The translations under genes were made by a program, and so were the position numbers. From the NCBI RefSeq assembly GCF_003614185.1, contig NZ_KZ987724.1, positions 2,986,171 through 3,050,170 on the forward strand: a DNA stretch of 64,000 nt, in the 5' to 3' direction. This document shows positions 26,770 to 35,955 of this stretch, one piece after another. The first letter of the stretch is position 1, and each line of letters begins with the position of its first letter. The notes under the pieces were generated by a model. That model searched no databases. It was given only the letters and a program-made list of their open reading frames with translations, and had not been told where the DNA came from. Source of the DNA: Paenibacillus aceti (GTDB taxonomy: Bacteria; Bacillota; Bacilli; Paenibacillales; Paenibacillaceae).

Positions 26770-28236
26770 TCAGGAAACCGTCAGATTTTTTACAAATTCA
26801 TTCACTTTGAAAGGCAGATTCTCCAGCATTTCTGCCTGCTTCCCGCCGATAACCAATCCTTCAATATGGACGCCATCAACGATATGCGAAGCATCAGAAC
26901 CGTGAAATAACGAAGCTGTCCCCTCTGGAATCTTAATATTACGGAATGTAATATTAAGAATCTGTCCCGGCTCCTGATCGATCGACCAGCGGTCCTTGAA
27001 AATAAGACAAATCATCGCATGCTGCCGTTCTTCCTCAATGGTTATATTCTCAAAGCGGATATTCGAAATCGTTCCCCGATCACCAACGACAATACAGAGC
27101 GAACCGACCTCCTCCGTCCATACTGCTGTCATGTGAACCACATTGCAGTTTTCGAATATGACGTCTGAAATATCTGTTCTCGTCTCTCCGGCAATTCCGA
27201 AGCAGCGTACTTTATCGTTCCATACTGTGCAATCGGATACATAAATATCACGACCTCCTATCGCTGGCGGCGCATCCATCGCCTTTACAGCAACGGCATC
27301 ATCGCCAGTACGAATGAAGCAATCGGTCACCTGAATCCGCTCGCAGTTCACAATATCGATTCCATCACTGTTCTCACGATAACCGATCAATGTCAGATCG
27401 GCAATGGAGGAATCGACACAATTGGACAGATGTACTGTCCAGTGTGAGGTTCCTACAATCGTCAGACCTTCTATCGATACATCTCGGCAGCCTGTCAGCA
27501 GCATCGCCTTGCGTGCATGCCAGTCCAGCATCGACATATCAATAATGCCTCTGCCATGAATTCGTATACTCTCAGCTTGCTCAGCAGTAATAAAATCAAC
27601 GTAATTCGGCTTATTCGCCCAGTCGCTGGCAACAACAGGTGCTTCATCCTCCGGTACATACAGCTGCAGCACCGCTCCACCGGCAATATATAAAGATTCG
27701 CCGGACTGCAGTTCAAACGAGCTTACCTTATGCAAACCCGGACCATAATATTTCACCTTGCTATCCGTCGGATCGGCTGCCCCTTCTTCCTTGGCGTGCA
27801 AAGTAATAACTAGAGGACGCTCCGTATTCCCATTAGCCTCCACAATGATTTTCGCGGGTCTGTCTACAGGAATATGAATCTCTTGCCCAACCAACTTCGC
27901 CTCGATCCCTAAAGAGAGCGGGCGGATCACAGCCGAATCGGTACTCCCTCTTCTCTTGGCAATCAGATTGAAGCTTCCTGGATCACCGACGAAGCTTAAG
28001 GAGGCAAAAGAGAGCGGCCCTCCATTCGTAATTGGCGCAGCATATACAGGCACTGCCTGGCCTTCTACATACAACTCCCAATCACGGGACAGCACAAGTC
28101 CTTCCGGATCAGGTGCAAATGCGTCTTCGCCCTGCGTTCGCAATCTTTCCTCATCCGCGGCATAACCTATTCCAACAGGTGCACGATCTATTTTAATGAT
28201 TGTTCCATTACTATTTATGATAATTTCTGCTTCCAT
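26770..28236 (-). CDS. GH28-like right-handed beta-helix protein (cytoplasmic)
   Basis: 488-aa protein with polygalacturonase-type beta-helix repeats (DVSIEGLTIVGTSHWTVHLS, SIADLTLIGYRE, ISNIRFENITIEEE). The GH28 acid motifs are present as NSDGIDI and TGDDAVAVK, giving the three expected Asp residues, but the usual Gly-His-Gly after them is replaced by FGIAGE. There is no signal peptide, so it acts on imported oligomers. Start ATG 28236 has GAGGAGA 7 nt upstream. Family membership is clear; whether it is a hydrolase on galacturonides or another sugar is not. Confidence 0.8.
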   Translation of the reverse strand: MEAEIIINSNGTIIKIDRAPVGIGYAADEERLRTQGEDAFAPDPEGLVLSRDWELYVEGQAVPVYAAPITNGGPLSFASLSFVGDPGSFNLIAKRRGSTDSAVIRPLSLGIEAKLVGQEIHIPVDRPAKIIVEANGNTERPLVITLHAKEEGAADPTDSKVKYYGPGLHKVSSFELQSGESLYIAGGAVLQLYVPEDEAPVVASDWANKPNYVDFITAEQAESIRIHGRGIIDMSMLDWHARKAMLLTGCRDVSIEGLTIVGTSHWTVHLSNCVDSSIADLTLIGYRENSDGIDIVNCERIQVTDCFIRTGDDAVAVKAMDAPPAIGGRDIYVSDCTVWNDKVRCFGIAGETRTDISDVIFENCNVVHMTAVWTEEVGSLCIVVGDRGTISNIRFENITIEEERQHAMICLIFKDRWSIDQEPGQILNITFRNIKIPEGTASLFHGSDASHIVDGVHIEGLVIGGKQAEMLENLPFKVNEFVKNLTVS

Positions 28237-28276
28237 CTTGATCTCTCCTCTGTAATTCTGCAACTCTCGCTGCGGT

Positions 28277-29221
28277 TTAAGACATCAGCATTAAGCTCCC
28301 CGCCTGATAGGCTGTCTTAAAGAAGGCCGGACGTTCATAAGGATGTGTATTCGGCAGATGCAAGGAGACAAGCAATTGTCCCTCAAAGGTTCGAAACAGC
28401 ATGCCATGACCGCCGTTCTTCTCGAACAGCTGCTCACGCTCCTGAACCCATGGCCCTGTAATGCTGCCGCTCTCAGATCGGGCTATTCCGATTGCGTAGC
28501 CGTCCTTACCGTGGCTGGACCAGATCATCAGCAGCTTGTCGTCAGGTGCATGATAAAGGAAGGGACCGTCGGTTACAAAGTTCCCAGGCCCTTCTTCCTC
28601 CACTGGCCAATGTGCATCGGCAGCCCGGAACAAGACGAGCGGATCACTTGCTGGCTCAGACAGATCCGCCGCAAGGCGCATCGCACACATCTCGCCATTT
28701 CCCACCTGCGTCCATTCATGGCAGAAGATCATCCACGGATCACCATGCTCATCCGTGTACAGTGTACCGTCAAGGCATTCCCAATTCGCCGGCGTAACCG
28801 GCCCTTCCCCCATAGGCACAAATGGCCCTAGCGGAGCATCCGCTTTTAGAATCTGAGTCCCCCGGCATTTGCCCTCAGCTTTAAAGCTGGCGAACATATA
28901 ATATCCGCCCTCATAATAATGCACCTCTGGCGCCCAGAAATGATGGTCCGCCCAGAAGCCCTCAGGCTTCCGGAATACGGGGAAGGGGCCTTCCCAATGG
29001 TGCAAGTCGCGGCTGCGGTAACCGTCAAAGCCAATAGCAGCGCCGCCCCATGAAGTCACACCCATCGTTCCGTACATGTAATAAAAGCCAGCGCCTTTAT
29101 CGGCAAATACGAACGGATCACGGATGTGTATATCGCCAAGCTGCAGTAGCTTCTCTTGCGCTTCCTGATACGGCAAGCCTCCCGGCTGCATAGTATCCTG
29201 CTTCATCATATCTCGATTCAA
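28277..29221 (-). CDS. GH43-like five-bladed propeller glycosidase
   Basis: 314-aa cytoplasmic glycosidase resembling GH43 (arabinosidase/xylosidase clan). Motifs: IHIRDPFVFA (catalytic base Asp), APEVHYYEGGYYMFAS, ECLDGTLYTDEHGDPWMIFC (second Asp), and NFVTDGPFLYHAPDDKLLMI, where many GH43 members have the acid Glu before Gly-Pro; here the residue is Asp. The start is TTG 29221 near GGGGGC, or ATG 29209; I cannot decide. It sits between the two GH28-like genes with gaps of 12 and 40 nt. Confidence 0.8.
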   Translation of the reverse strand: MNRDMMKQDTMQPGGLPYQEAQEKLLQLGDIHIRDPFVFADKGAGFYYMYGTMGVTSWGGAAIGFDGYRSRDLHHWEGPFPVFRKPEGFWADHHFWAPEVHYYEGGYYMFASFKAEGKCRGTQILKADAPLGPFVPMGEGPVTPANWECLDGTLYTDEHGDPWMIFCHEWTQVGNGEMCAMRLAADLSEPASDPLVLFRAADAHWPVEEEGPGNFVTDGPFLYHAPDDKLLMIWSSHGKDGYAIGIARSESGSITGPWVQEREQLFEKNGGHGMLFRTFEGQLLVSLHLPNTHPYERPAFFKTAYQAGSLMLMS

Positions 29222-29233
29222 CCTACCCGCCCC

Positions 29234-30766
29234 CTACTTCACTTCGATATTCTTAACATAATCGTTCACGGTAAATAAAGGATCGTCTTTCTTCAGCTTC
29301 TCGCCGTTTACTCTTATATTCTCGAACCGGACATTTGAGATCAGCCGATCCTTGCTCCAGCCCTCAAGCTTAATTTCATTAGAACCGTCAGAATAGGATT
29401 CGATATTCCGATATGTGATGTCGCTGATCTGTCCAGGCCAAGTCCAGTTGCCCTGCAGCGCACCGAAATAGAACGTATCTGCCATCTGAATATTGATTAG
29501 GCGCTTCGCCTTTTCAACCCGGATATTCTCAAAAGTTATTTCACTGATCTCCGTCCCATGCAGCGCAAATATGTTGATGGCCGACCGGTCCGGCAATACA
29601 TCAGGATGATCCCGATCATCATAATTGTGCAAAATATCAATATTGCTGAAGGTGATATTCCTGAAATAAGGCGCTACGGTCTCTGCACCAATACCAACCG
29701 CATTATTCGCATCCGCCCAGAGTTGGGCATTTTTGTACGTAATATTGTAGATAGGCAGTGCATCCTTTGGCTCCTCATGGGACAATCCCTTAATAGCTAC
29801 CGCATCATCAGCGGAATGAACAAAGGCCCCGTCGAACACAATGTCATGGCTGCTGTTAATGTTAAATCCGTCACTGCTTGCAAACCGTGGACTTACCGCC
29901 TTATAGTTAGTCACCTCTATATTGCTGCTGCCATGCATCGCCGCTGTCCAACTGCTGGCATCCCGGTTGACAATAATATCCCGAACGACAGAATCGGTTA
30001 CAAAGCCTAAAGTCAGAGCTATATCATCATATTCATCATTGGAACGGTAATCATTAAGCAATATGCCTCTGCCGCGGATCGTAATATTGCTGGCCTGATC
30101 CGCCCGTACTCTGCCACGCACCACAGCTCCACCGCTAATATAGAGCGTCTGCTCCGATTGCAGCATCAGCGGTGGTTCACCGTAATCTCCCAGATCATAA
30201 AAGCCCGGTTCAAAAAATATGACATTCGGATCATTCTTACCAGGGATATCCTCTTCCGGCTTCTGCGCGAACAAGTGCAGCACCTTCCCCTGATAATCGC
30301 CGTTGAGGACAAGCGTAACTGGAACCTGTCTATTTAATTCAAAGCGAATGGTATTCCCTTCACGTTCCCCCTTAATCCCTAATGATCTTGGAATAATCTC
30401 AAAGCTCTCGAATGGAAAATCCGGTGTAATCGCCATTTTACTGCGGCCCGGCATGTCAAAGTAACCGTAAGAAATCGGCTCATTCCAGCTATTAAGACCC
30501 GCGTTATACAAATCTATCTCCTGCTCTCCGGCAAAAACTTTGAAATCATAGGAGCGATAATTAGCAGGTAGGTCCTCAGGTGCTTTATAGTTGATAATCG
30601 GCTGGTCCTCCTTCAGTTCAGGAGGCAGGAGCGCCTGCTGTCCCTTAACGCCTGCTGAAGTGCAGCCCGAGATCATAGCTGTTAATAGACCGATCAACAG
30701 AAGTACAGTCACCACACTGTTACCGTGAGCTTGTGGACAGAAAACCGCTGGCTTCTTATTTCCCAT
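29234..30766 (-). CDS. GH28-like lipoprotein
   Basis: 510-aa lipoprotein: hydrophobic signal VTVLLLIGLLTAMISGC with a lipobox Cys at about residue 35. A beta-sandwich-like N-terminal part precedes a right-handed beta-helix (NITIRGRGILLNDYR, SNIEVTNYKAVSPRF, ISDITYRNIESYSD). The catalytic region is SSDGFNINSS and SADDAVAIKG, so the GH28 Asp residues are kept while the flanking residues differ from polygalacturonase and no GHG is seen. GAGGTG precedes ATG 30766. As a surface protein it could trim substrate before import, with its cytoplasmic paralogue encoded two genes later. Confidence 0.8.
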   Translation of the reverse strand: MGNKKPAVFCPQAHGNSVVTVLLLIGLLTAMISGCTSAGVKGQQALLPPELKEDQPIINYKAPEDLPANYRSYDFKVFAGEQEIDLYNAGLNSWNEPISYGYFDMPGRSKMAITPDFPFESFEIIPRSLGIKGEREGNTIRFELNRQVPVTLVLNGDYQGKVLHLFAQKPEEDIPGKNDPNVIFFEPGFYDLGDYGEPPLMLQSEQTLYISGGAVVRGRVRADQASNITIRGRGILLNDYRSNDEYDDIALTLGFVTDSVVRDIIVNRDASSWTAAMHGSSNIEVTNYKAVSPRFASSDGFNINSSHDIVFDGAFVHSADDAVAIKGLSHEEPKDALPIYNITYKNAQLWADANNAVGIGAETVAPYFRNITFSNIDILHNYDDRDHPDVLPDRSAINIFALHGTEISEITFENIRVEKAKRLINIQMADTFYFGALQGNWTWPGQISDITYRNIESYSDGSNEIKLEGWSKDRLISNVRFENIRVNGEKLKKDDPLFTVNDYVKNIEVK

Positions 30767-30830
30767 GACATGTCACCTCTCAGCCTTCAATTTCTTTTTA
30801 CCAGTCAGACACTTAGGCCCTTATAGGTGT

Positions 30831-31673
30831 TTAGCCTTTTACAGCAGAGGCTACTACTCCTTCTACCAAATAACGCTGGCCGATAAAGAAAACAACAATA
30901 ATAGGCAGCACGAACATGACCAATCCAGCGCTCTGTACCTGCGTCATTGTAATATCCTTCTGTCCCGGGAAGACATAACCGATCGAGAACAATGCGGTGG
31001 CCAGCGGATATTTATTGTCCTGCAGGAACATAAACGGTGTAATATAGTCATTCCCCCATGCACCGTTGAAAGCCAGGATCGATACAGTCGCAACTACAGG
31101 TAAAGAGATCGGTAGGAATATATTCCAGAAAATACGGAATGTCGTGCACCCGTCAATTCTGGCCGCCTCCTCCAGATCACGCGGAAAACCCGCGAAGAAC
31201 TGGCGGTATAAAAAAATGCTGAATGCACTACCGCCCAGGCCCCAGAAGAACCAAGGCCAAAATGTATTAACAAGACCTAGCTTAAAAAAGATGACGTAGG
31301 TCGGAATTTGAGTTACGATCCCCGGCAGCATCATCGTAGATAGCATGAGTAGGAACAGTACATTTTTGCCGGGTCCTCTTAATCTGGCGAAGCCATAGCC
31401 GACGAACGCGCTGGTTACTGTAGGAATAATGACCGAGAAGGCCGTAATAATGATTGAGTTCTTCGCATATCCCCAATAATCGATAAATGTGAGGGCATAT
31501 TTATAGTTAATAAAATGCAGGCCCGTCGGTAGGAATGTTGACGCTGCTCCTACCTGCTGCAATGAATTCGTAACCAGCCAATATAGAGGCATCACGAACA
31601 ATACGGACAAAGCAATGAGCAAAGCATATACCGTTATTCGGAAAGGCAGTCTCTTCATCCCCGCGTTTACCAT
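30831..31673 (-). CDS. MalG-type sugar ABC transporter permease
   Basis: 280-aa polytopic membrane protein; EAA loop EEAARIDGCTTFRIFWNIFL, C-terminal FFIGQRYLVEGVVASAVKG. Start ATG 31673 has AGGAGG 9 nt upstream, lying across the end of the preceding permease gene (stop ends at 31675). It is the second permease of the importer whose binding protein is at 34136-32724. Confidence 0.93.
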   Translation of the reverse strand: MVNAGMKRLPFRITVYALLIALSVLFVMPLYWLVTNSLQQVGAASTFLPTGLHFINYKYALTFIDYWGYAKNSIIITAFSVIIPTVTSAFVGYGFARLRGPGKNVLFLLMLSTMMLPGIVTQIPTYVIFFKLGLVNTFWPWFFWGLGGSAFSIFLYRQFFAGFPRDLEEAARIDGCTTFRIFWNIFLPISLPVVATVSILAFNGAWGNDYITPFMFLQDNKYPLATALFSIGYVFPGQKDITMTQVQSAGLVMFVLPIIVVFFIGQRYLVEGVVASAVKG

Positions 31674-31674
31674 G

Positions 31675-32643
31675 TTATTTGCCCTCCTGATCTACTTCAT
31701 AAAATACCCAGAACCTGCTTGTCGTGAATACAACAATGGTTAGAATAAGAATCATTACGAACAGCACCCATAACAGCGCCAGACCGTAGCCAAACCGGCC
31801 GTAAGCGAAGATTTGCTGAAAAGCATGCACCGAATAAACATAGTTCGGCCGAAGCGGCGTCGAGAGCAAGCTGTTCGAATTGGCCGCAAGCAGAATTGGC
31901 TGCACGAAGATCTGCAGCGAGCTGATAATGCTCATAATAAATTGGAAGAACAGCACTGGCGTCACTAAAGGAATCGTTATTTTCACAAAACGCTGTATTG
32001 TCGTTGCTCCGTCAATCGCTGCCGCCTCATACAGATCCTTGGACACCCCCTTTAATCCTGCCAGATAGATAAGTATCCCTCCGCCAACACCCCACAGGAG
32101 CATAATAATCAGCGGATAGATCGCGTAATCGTATCCAAGCCAATCCACCGCCTCCAACCCCAGAGCTTCCAGCATCTTATTCACAATGCCATCATCGACG
32201 AACAAGGAACGCCACATCGTCCCTACAGCGACTACGGGAATAATCGACGGAATAAAGAATAGAGTACGGTAAATGCCGATGCGCTTAATATTCTGATTCA
32301 GCAGAACAGCTAACAGAAAGCCTAATATAATCGTAGACGGCACCATAATCACCGTAAAAAATAAAGTCCTGCCCAGCGAATACATCGCATCATTATCCGT
32401 AAAAACCTTGCGGTAATTGTCAAGACCGACAAACACCAGACGGTCCATATTGAAGCCTGCATAATTGGTAAAGCTCAAATACAGGCCATATAAGAGCGGA
32501 ATTAATCCGAGCACAATAAATACGATGAACCATGGAGATATGAACAAATAAAACTCTATCGCCTCTTTAAAGCTTCTTCCGCGAAACCTGCTTCGTTTGC
32601 TGTGGAAGGCAGCGTCTGTCCCATGCACAACCTGTCTGTTCAC
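31675..32643 (-). CDS. MalF-type sugar ABC transporter permease
   Basis: 322-aa permease with hydrophobic helices beginning AIEFYLFISPWFIVFIVLGL and EAA loop YEAAAIDGATTIQRFVKITI. Start choice: GTG 32643 has AGGAGG 7 nt upstream; a TTG one codon earlier is less likely. It follows the binding-protein gene by 80 nt. Confidence 0.92.
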   Translation of the reverse strand: MNRQVVHGTDAAFHSKRSRFRGRSFKEAIEFYLFISPWFIVFIVLGLIPLLYGLYLSFTNYAGFNMDRLVFVGLDNYRKVFTDNDAMYSLGRTLFFTVIMVPSTIILGFLLAVLLNQNIKRIGIYRTLFFIPSIIPVVAVGTMWRSLFVDDGIVNKMLEALGLEAVDWLGYDYAIYPLIIMLLWGVGGGILIYLAGLKGVSKDLYEAAAIDGATTIQRFVKITIPLVTPVLFFQFIMSIISSLQIFVQPILLAANSNSLLSTPLRPNYVYSVHAFQQIFAYGRFGYGLALLWVLFVMILILTIVVFTTSRFWVFYEVDQEGK

Positions 32644-32723
32644 CAAAAGCCCTCCTTGCTTCCGAGTTAAATTTAAGAAGGGCTGCCGAAAGCAGTGCTT
32701 CCACCAACCCTTCTGTGATTCCC

Positions 32724-34136
32724 TTATGGGCTAACCAGCTGCTTGCCTTCCGTAATGAGTGTGTTCAGCTCCTCTGTCATTTTCTGAACAGCTCCGTCGA
32801 CTGTGTCCTTATCGAAATATACAGGTGTAAAGTATTTATCGATAATGGAGTTCACGGCTTGATAGTTCAAATAAGGGTTATAAGGCAGACTTCCATCTGT
32901 ATACTGAAGTTCATTTTGAATAAAGTCATAGTTCATCTTGTCAAACGCCGATTCCTGAGGGAGCATTTCCGTCAATGTCTTCGTGCCTGGCAAGCCATAA
33001 CCTGCTTTAGCACGTTCAACGGCAGGCTCTGCTCCGAAGAACCATTCAAACACTTCCCAAGCTTCCTTTGGATGCTTCGTATTTTTATAAATAATCGCGC
33101 CTGTGCCTGCGCCTGTCGGCGAGATTCGCTTGCCACCTTCCACTACCGGAGCTGGTGCTACGCCAAAGTCATCCAGACGGTCCTTTGTCAATTCATTGGT
33201 CTTCAGGAAACCAGAGAACCAATAGCCTGCAATAATAATCGCTGCCTTGTTATCTACGAACAATTGGCCGCCCCAGTCTGTCTCCTGCTGCAATGGGCTA
33301 GGCCCGATTCCCGATTTTGCTGTATCTACCCAAAAGTTCAGCAAATCCTTCGTTCCCGGTTTATCCAGCTCAGCTTGGCTGAAATCGGTGCTGAACATGC
33401 TGCTGCCCTGCTGGAGCAATTGCAGGTTCAACAAATCCTGATTCGCTGCGATCGTACTGTTGTAATAAGCAAGACCGTACTGTGTTGTTTTCTTGCCATT
33501 TTTTACAGTCAGCTTATTAGCAAGCTCAACCAACTCCTGCCAGGTCATAGCTTCTGTACTGCTAGGGAACGGCACTCCGGCCTCTTCAAACAACTTCTTG
33601 TTGTAATAGATCGTATAATCCGGCGACCAGTCTTTAGGGAAACCGTAGATCGCTCCCTCGCCATGCTTGCCGGAGGCAATATCATACTTAAATTGATTCA
33701 CTACCGGAAGGAAATCTTCTATGTCAAACACTTTACTGGCTTGGAAATTTTCAGTCAGATCCATCGCCATTCCTTTAAGTACAAAGCCTGGAAGCTCTGT
33801 AACGGAATTGGTACGAATAATATCCGGGCCGTTGCCCGCAGCCATCATAGCCATCAGCTTGTTATAGTCCGCCGAGACAATCTCGACCTTAATATTTGGA
33901 TGCGTTTTCTCAAATTCAGCTACGAGCTCACTAGTAAATTCCGTGTCGTACATCGTATGACGGATGACCACCTGTTCCCCGCTCTTCGCCGTATCCTTCG
34001 ACTCTCTGTCTGCAGCGTCGCTGCCCCCGTTATTGCCCGGTGAATTAGCCCCATTACCTCCGCCGCATGCGCTCATCAAGAGCAGACTTGATATTACAAG
34101 TACAGACAAGCATGCAGTCCACCAAGATCTTTTCAT
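32724..34136 (-). CDS. Sugar-binding lipoprotein of the GH28/GH43 locus
   Basis: 470-aa solute-binding lipoprotein (MKRSWWTACLSVLVISSLLL, lipobox MSACGG, Gly/Asn linker). Typical CUT1 blocks follow: VVIRHTMYDTEFTSELVAEF, GNGPDIIRTNSVTELPGF, and SPDYTIYYNKKLFEEAGVPF. Start ATG 34136 has GAGGGGG 7 nt upstream. It is the first gene of the 12-kb collinear locus ending with CE7. The likely ligand is a pectin- or hemicellulose-derived oligosaccharide, judged from the enzymes downstream. Confidence 0.92.
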   Translation of the reverse strand: MKRSWWTACLSVLVISSLLLMSACGGGNGANSPGNNGGSDAADRESKDTAKSGEQVVIRHTMYDTEFTSELVAEFEKTHPNIKVEIVSADYNKLMAMMAAGNGPDIIRTNSVTELPGFVLKGMAMDLTENFQASKVFDIEDFLPVVNQFKYDIASGKHGEGAIYGFPKDWSPDYTIYYNKKLFEEAGVPFPSSTEAMTWQELVELANKLTVKNGKKTTQYGLAYYNSTIAANQDLLNLQLLQQGSSMFSTDFSQAELDKPGTKDLLNFWVDTAKSGIGPSPLQQETDWGGQLFVDNKAAIIIAGYWFSGFLKTNELTKDRLDDFGVAPAPVVEGGKRISPTGAGTGAIIYKNTKHPKEAWEVFEWFFGAEPAVERAKAGYGLPGTKTLTEMLPQESAFDKMNYDFIQNELQYTDGSLPYNPYLNYQAVNSIIDKYFTPVYFDKDTVDGAVQKMTEELNTLITEGKQLVSP

Positions 34137-34262
34137 TGAAATCCCCCTCACAATCACTTCTGTTGTGTTGTACACCTCAAATTATAAAATCGATCTATAC
34201 CTCCAACAACGTCGTATCTTTTTTGATTCGTTCATATTTATTTGGGATTTGCCACTCCCATT

Positions 34263-34311
34263 AAAAAAAGCCCGCTTCTCTCTAACTAAATTAGAGTAGA
34301 AACGGACTTAG
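34263..34311 (-). terminator. Terminator of asd
   Basis: Minus-strand hairpin CCGTTTCTACTCTAA and TTAGAGAGAAGCGG around TTTAG, followed by GCTTTTTTT. It lies 26 nt past the asd stop codon. Confidence 0.8.
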
Positions 34312-34336
34312 TAATAATATATAGCGATTCCCGGCC

Positions 34337-35422
34337 TTATTTAGGCTGGATATATCCTTCCGCTTTCAGCAACTCAGCGATTAGGACAGCACCGCCAGCG
34401 GCGCCGCGCAGGGTGTTGTGCGACAAGCCGACGAATTTAAAATCGTATAATGAATCCTTGCGCAAACGGCCGACGGATACACCCATACCGCGCTCGATGT
34501 CGCGATCCAGCTTCGTCTGCGGTCTGTTCTCTTCTTCAAAGTACGTAATGAACTGCTTCGGCGCACTTGGCAGACCAAGCTCCTGCGGACGTCCAGCAAA
34601 TTGGCTCCAGCGCTTAATGATCTCTTCTTTCGAAGGTTTATTCTCAAACGAGACAAACACTGTAGCCAAGTGACCATCTGTTACAGGAACGCGAATGCAT
34701 TGAGTTGTAATCAACGGCGAGCTGGCCTTAACGATTTCTCCGCCTACAACATGACCCCAAATTCGCAGCGGCTCCTGCTCGCTCTTCTCTTCTTCCCCAC
34801 CGATATACGGAATTACATTATCCAGCATATCCGGCCAATCTGTGAAGTTCTTACCTGCTCCAGAGATGGCTTGATAAGTGGAGGCAACAACTTGGGTTGG
34901 CTTGAAATCAAGCAAGGCATTCAGCGCAGGGACATAGCTTTGGATCGAACAGTTTGGCTTCACCGCGATAAATCCGGTCTTAGTACCAAGGCGCTTTCTT
35001 TGGGCAGCGATGACCTCGATATGCTCTGGGTTAATTTCAGGAATCACCATCGGAACGTCTGGCGTCCAGCGATGAGCTGAGTTGTTGGAGATGACAGGCG
35101 TACCTGTCTTGGCATAAGCTTCTTCCAAGGCAAGAATCTCATCTTTTTTCATATCTACAGCACAAAATACAAAATCCACGTCAGCCGCAACTTCTTCTAC
35201 CTTTGCAGCATCCTGTACGATAATATTTTTCACTTGTTCCGGAATGGGGCCGGCCATCTTCCATCGATCCTGGACTGACTCTTCGTAAGTTTTGCCCGCT
35301 GATCTGCCGCTAGCTGCAATACTTACCACCTCAAACCATGGATGACCGTCCAACAGCTGCACAAAACGCTGCCCGACCATGCCCGTTCCTCCGATAATCC
35401 CCACTTTAAGCCTTTCTGCCAT
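34337..35422 (-). CDS. asd: Aspartate-semialdehyde dehydrogenase
   Basis: 361-aa NADP-dependent enzyme that reduces beta-aspartyl phosphate to aspartate semialdehyde, the branch point to lysine/diaminopimelate, threonine and methionine. Evidence: N-terminal KVGIIGGTGMVGQRFVQLLD (NADP fold), VISNNSAHRW, active-site Cys in AVKPNCSIQSYVPAL, and the acid/base His in ITTQCIRVPVTDGHLATVFV. The sequence is of the archaeal/fungal-like ASADH type rather than the classical E. coli type. ATG 35422 has GGAG 6 nt upstream. It stands alone with its own T-box leader and terminator, a housekeeping gene between two sugar loci. Confidence 0.93.
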   Translation of the reverse strand: MAERLKVGIIGGTGMVGQRFVQLLDGHPWFEVVSIAASGRSAGKTYEESVQDRWKMAGPIPEQVKNIIVQDAAKVEEVAADVDFVFCAVDMKKDEILALEEAYAKTGTPVISNNSAHRWTPDVPMVIPEINPEHIEVIAAQRKRLGTKTGFIAVKPNCSIQSYVPALNALLDFKPTQVVASTYQAISGAGKNFTDWPDMLDNVIPYIGGEEEKSEQEPLRIWGHVVGGEIVKASSPLITTQCIRVPVTDGHLATVFVSFENKPSKEEIIKRWSQFAGRPQELGLPSAPKQFITYFEEENRPQTKLDRDIERGMGVSVGRLRKDSLYDFKFVGLSHNTLRGAAGGAVLIAELLKAEGYIQPK

Positions 35423-35573
35423 GTTATCTCCATTCCTTTCCTCATTAGCTTAATATTTTGTTTATTACATCCGCCGGCGTGTTCCGAACGGTAAATCCCA
35501 TCACTTTTAAACACGTACTATTAGTAGATGCTTATGCGAATCCTCTGTAACAGGTACCACAGCTTTATTATAC

Positions 35574-35865
35574 AAAAAAATCTCACCCCTAAGACTGTAG
35601 TCTCAGGGACGAGATTTGGATTCTCGCGGTACCACCCTAAATTTACCGATATGTCGCCATATCAGCCTCTTCAAGTACAGCAGAAGTGCATATACTTTAG
35701 CTCTGTAACAGGAGCTCCTGGCACACCATCTCCTGATGATCTCAGGTTTCGGAGTGCTGCTCAGAGTCTTTTTTCGGATAAGCGATTCTTTGCTCCTTTT
35801 CACCGCAGCGGAGCTCTCTGGAAAAGAACCAGTTTACCTACTCTTCTCTTCATCGCATTTGGTAT
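35574..35865 (-). promoter_or_regulatory. T-box leader of asd, probably lysine-specific
   Basis: The minus-strand T-box sequence AGGGTGGTACCGCG (35638-35625) is an exact match to the consensus. It is followed by a terminator hairpin (TCTCGTCCCT and AGGGGTGAGA with T-run, 35574-35615) that competes with the antiterminator. Upstream, GATGAAGAGAAGAGTA and AGAGAGCTCC...GGTGAAAAGGAGC form stem I. Alignment to a glyQS-type leader (GAAA, specifier, ten bases to GAGC) puts AAA at 35771-35769 as the specifier codon; the neighbouring register reads AAG. Both are lysine, which fits asd. Confidence 0.88.
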
Positions 35866-35890
35866 TACTGTTTATAATATATAAAAATCG

Positions 35891-35933
35891 GCCGGAGGTA
35901 AACCATTTTCTATTCTTTTATTCAATCTCCGGC
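35891..35933 (-). terminator. Weak terminator after the maltodextrin transporter operon
   Basis: GCCGGAG and CTCCGGC arms with a 29-nt loop, followed on the minus strand by CGATTTTTAT. It lies just past the last permease stop. The long loop makes this tentative. Confidence 0.5.
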
Positions 35934-35955
35934 TACCCGATGTTCTCAAATGCCT

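Noticed and set aside
32715-34043. 442-codon open frame on the plus strand
   Set aside because: It lies wholly antisense to the binding-protein gene 34136-32724, which has lipobox, family motifs and a ribosome site. The plus-strand translation has no recognisable domain.
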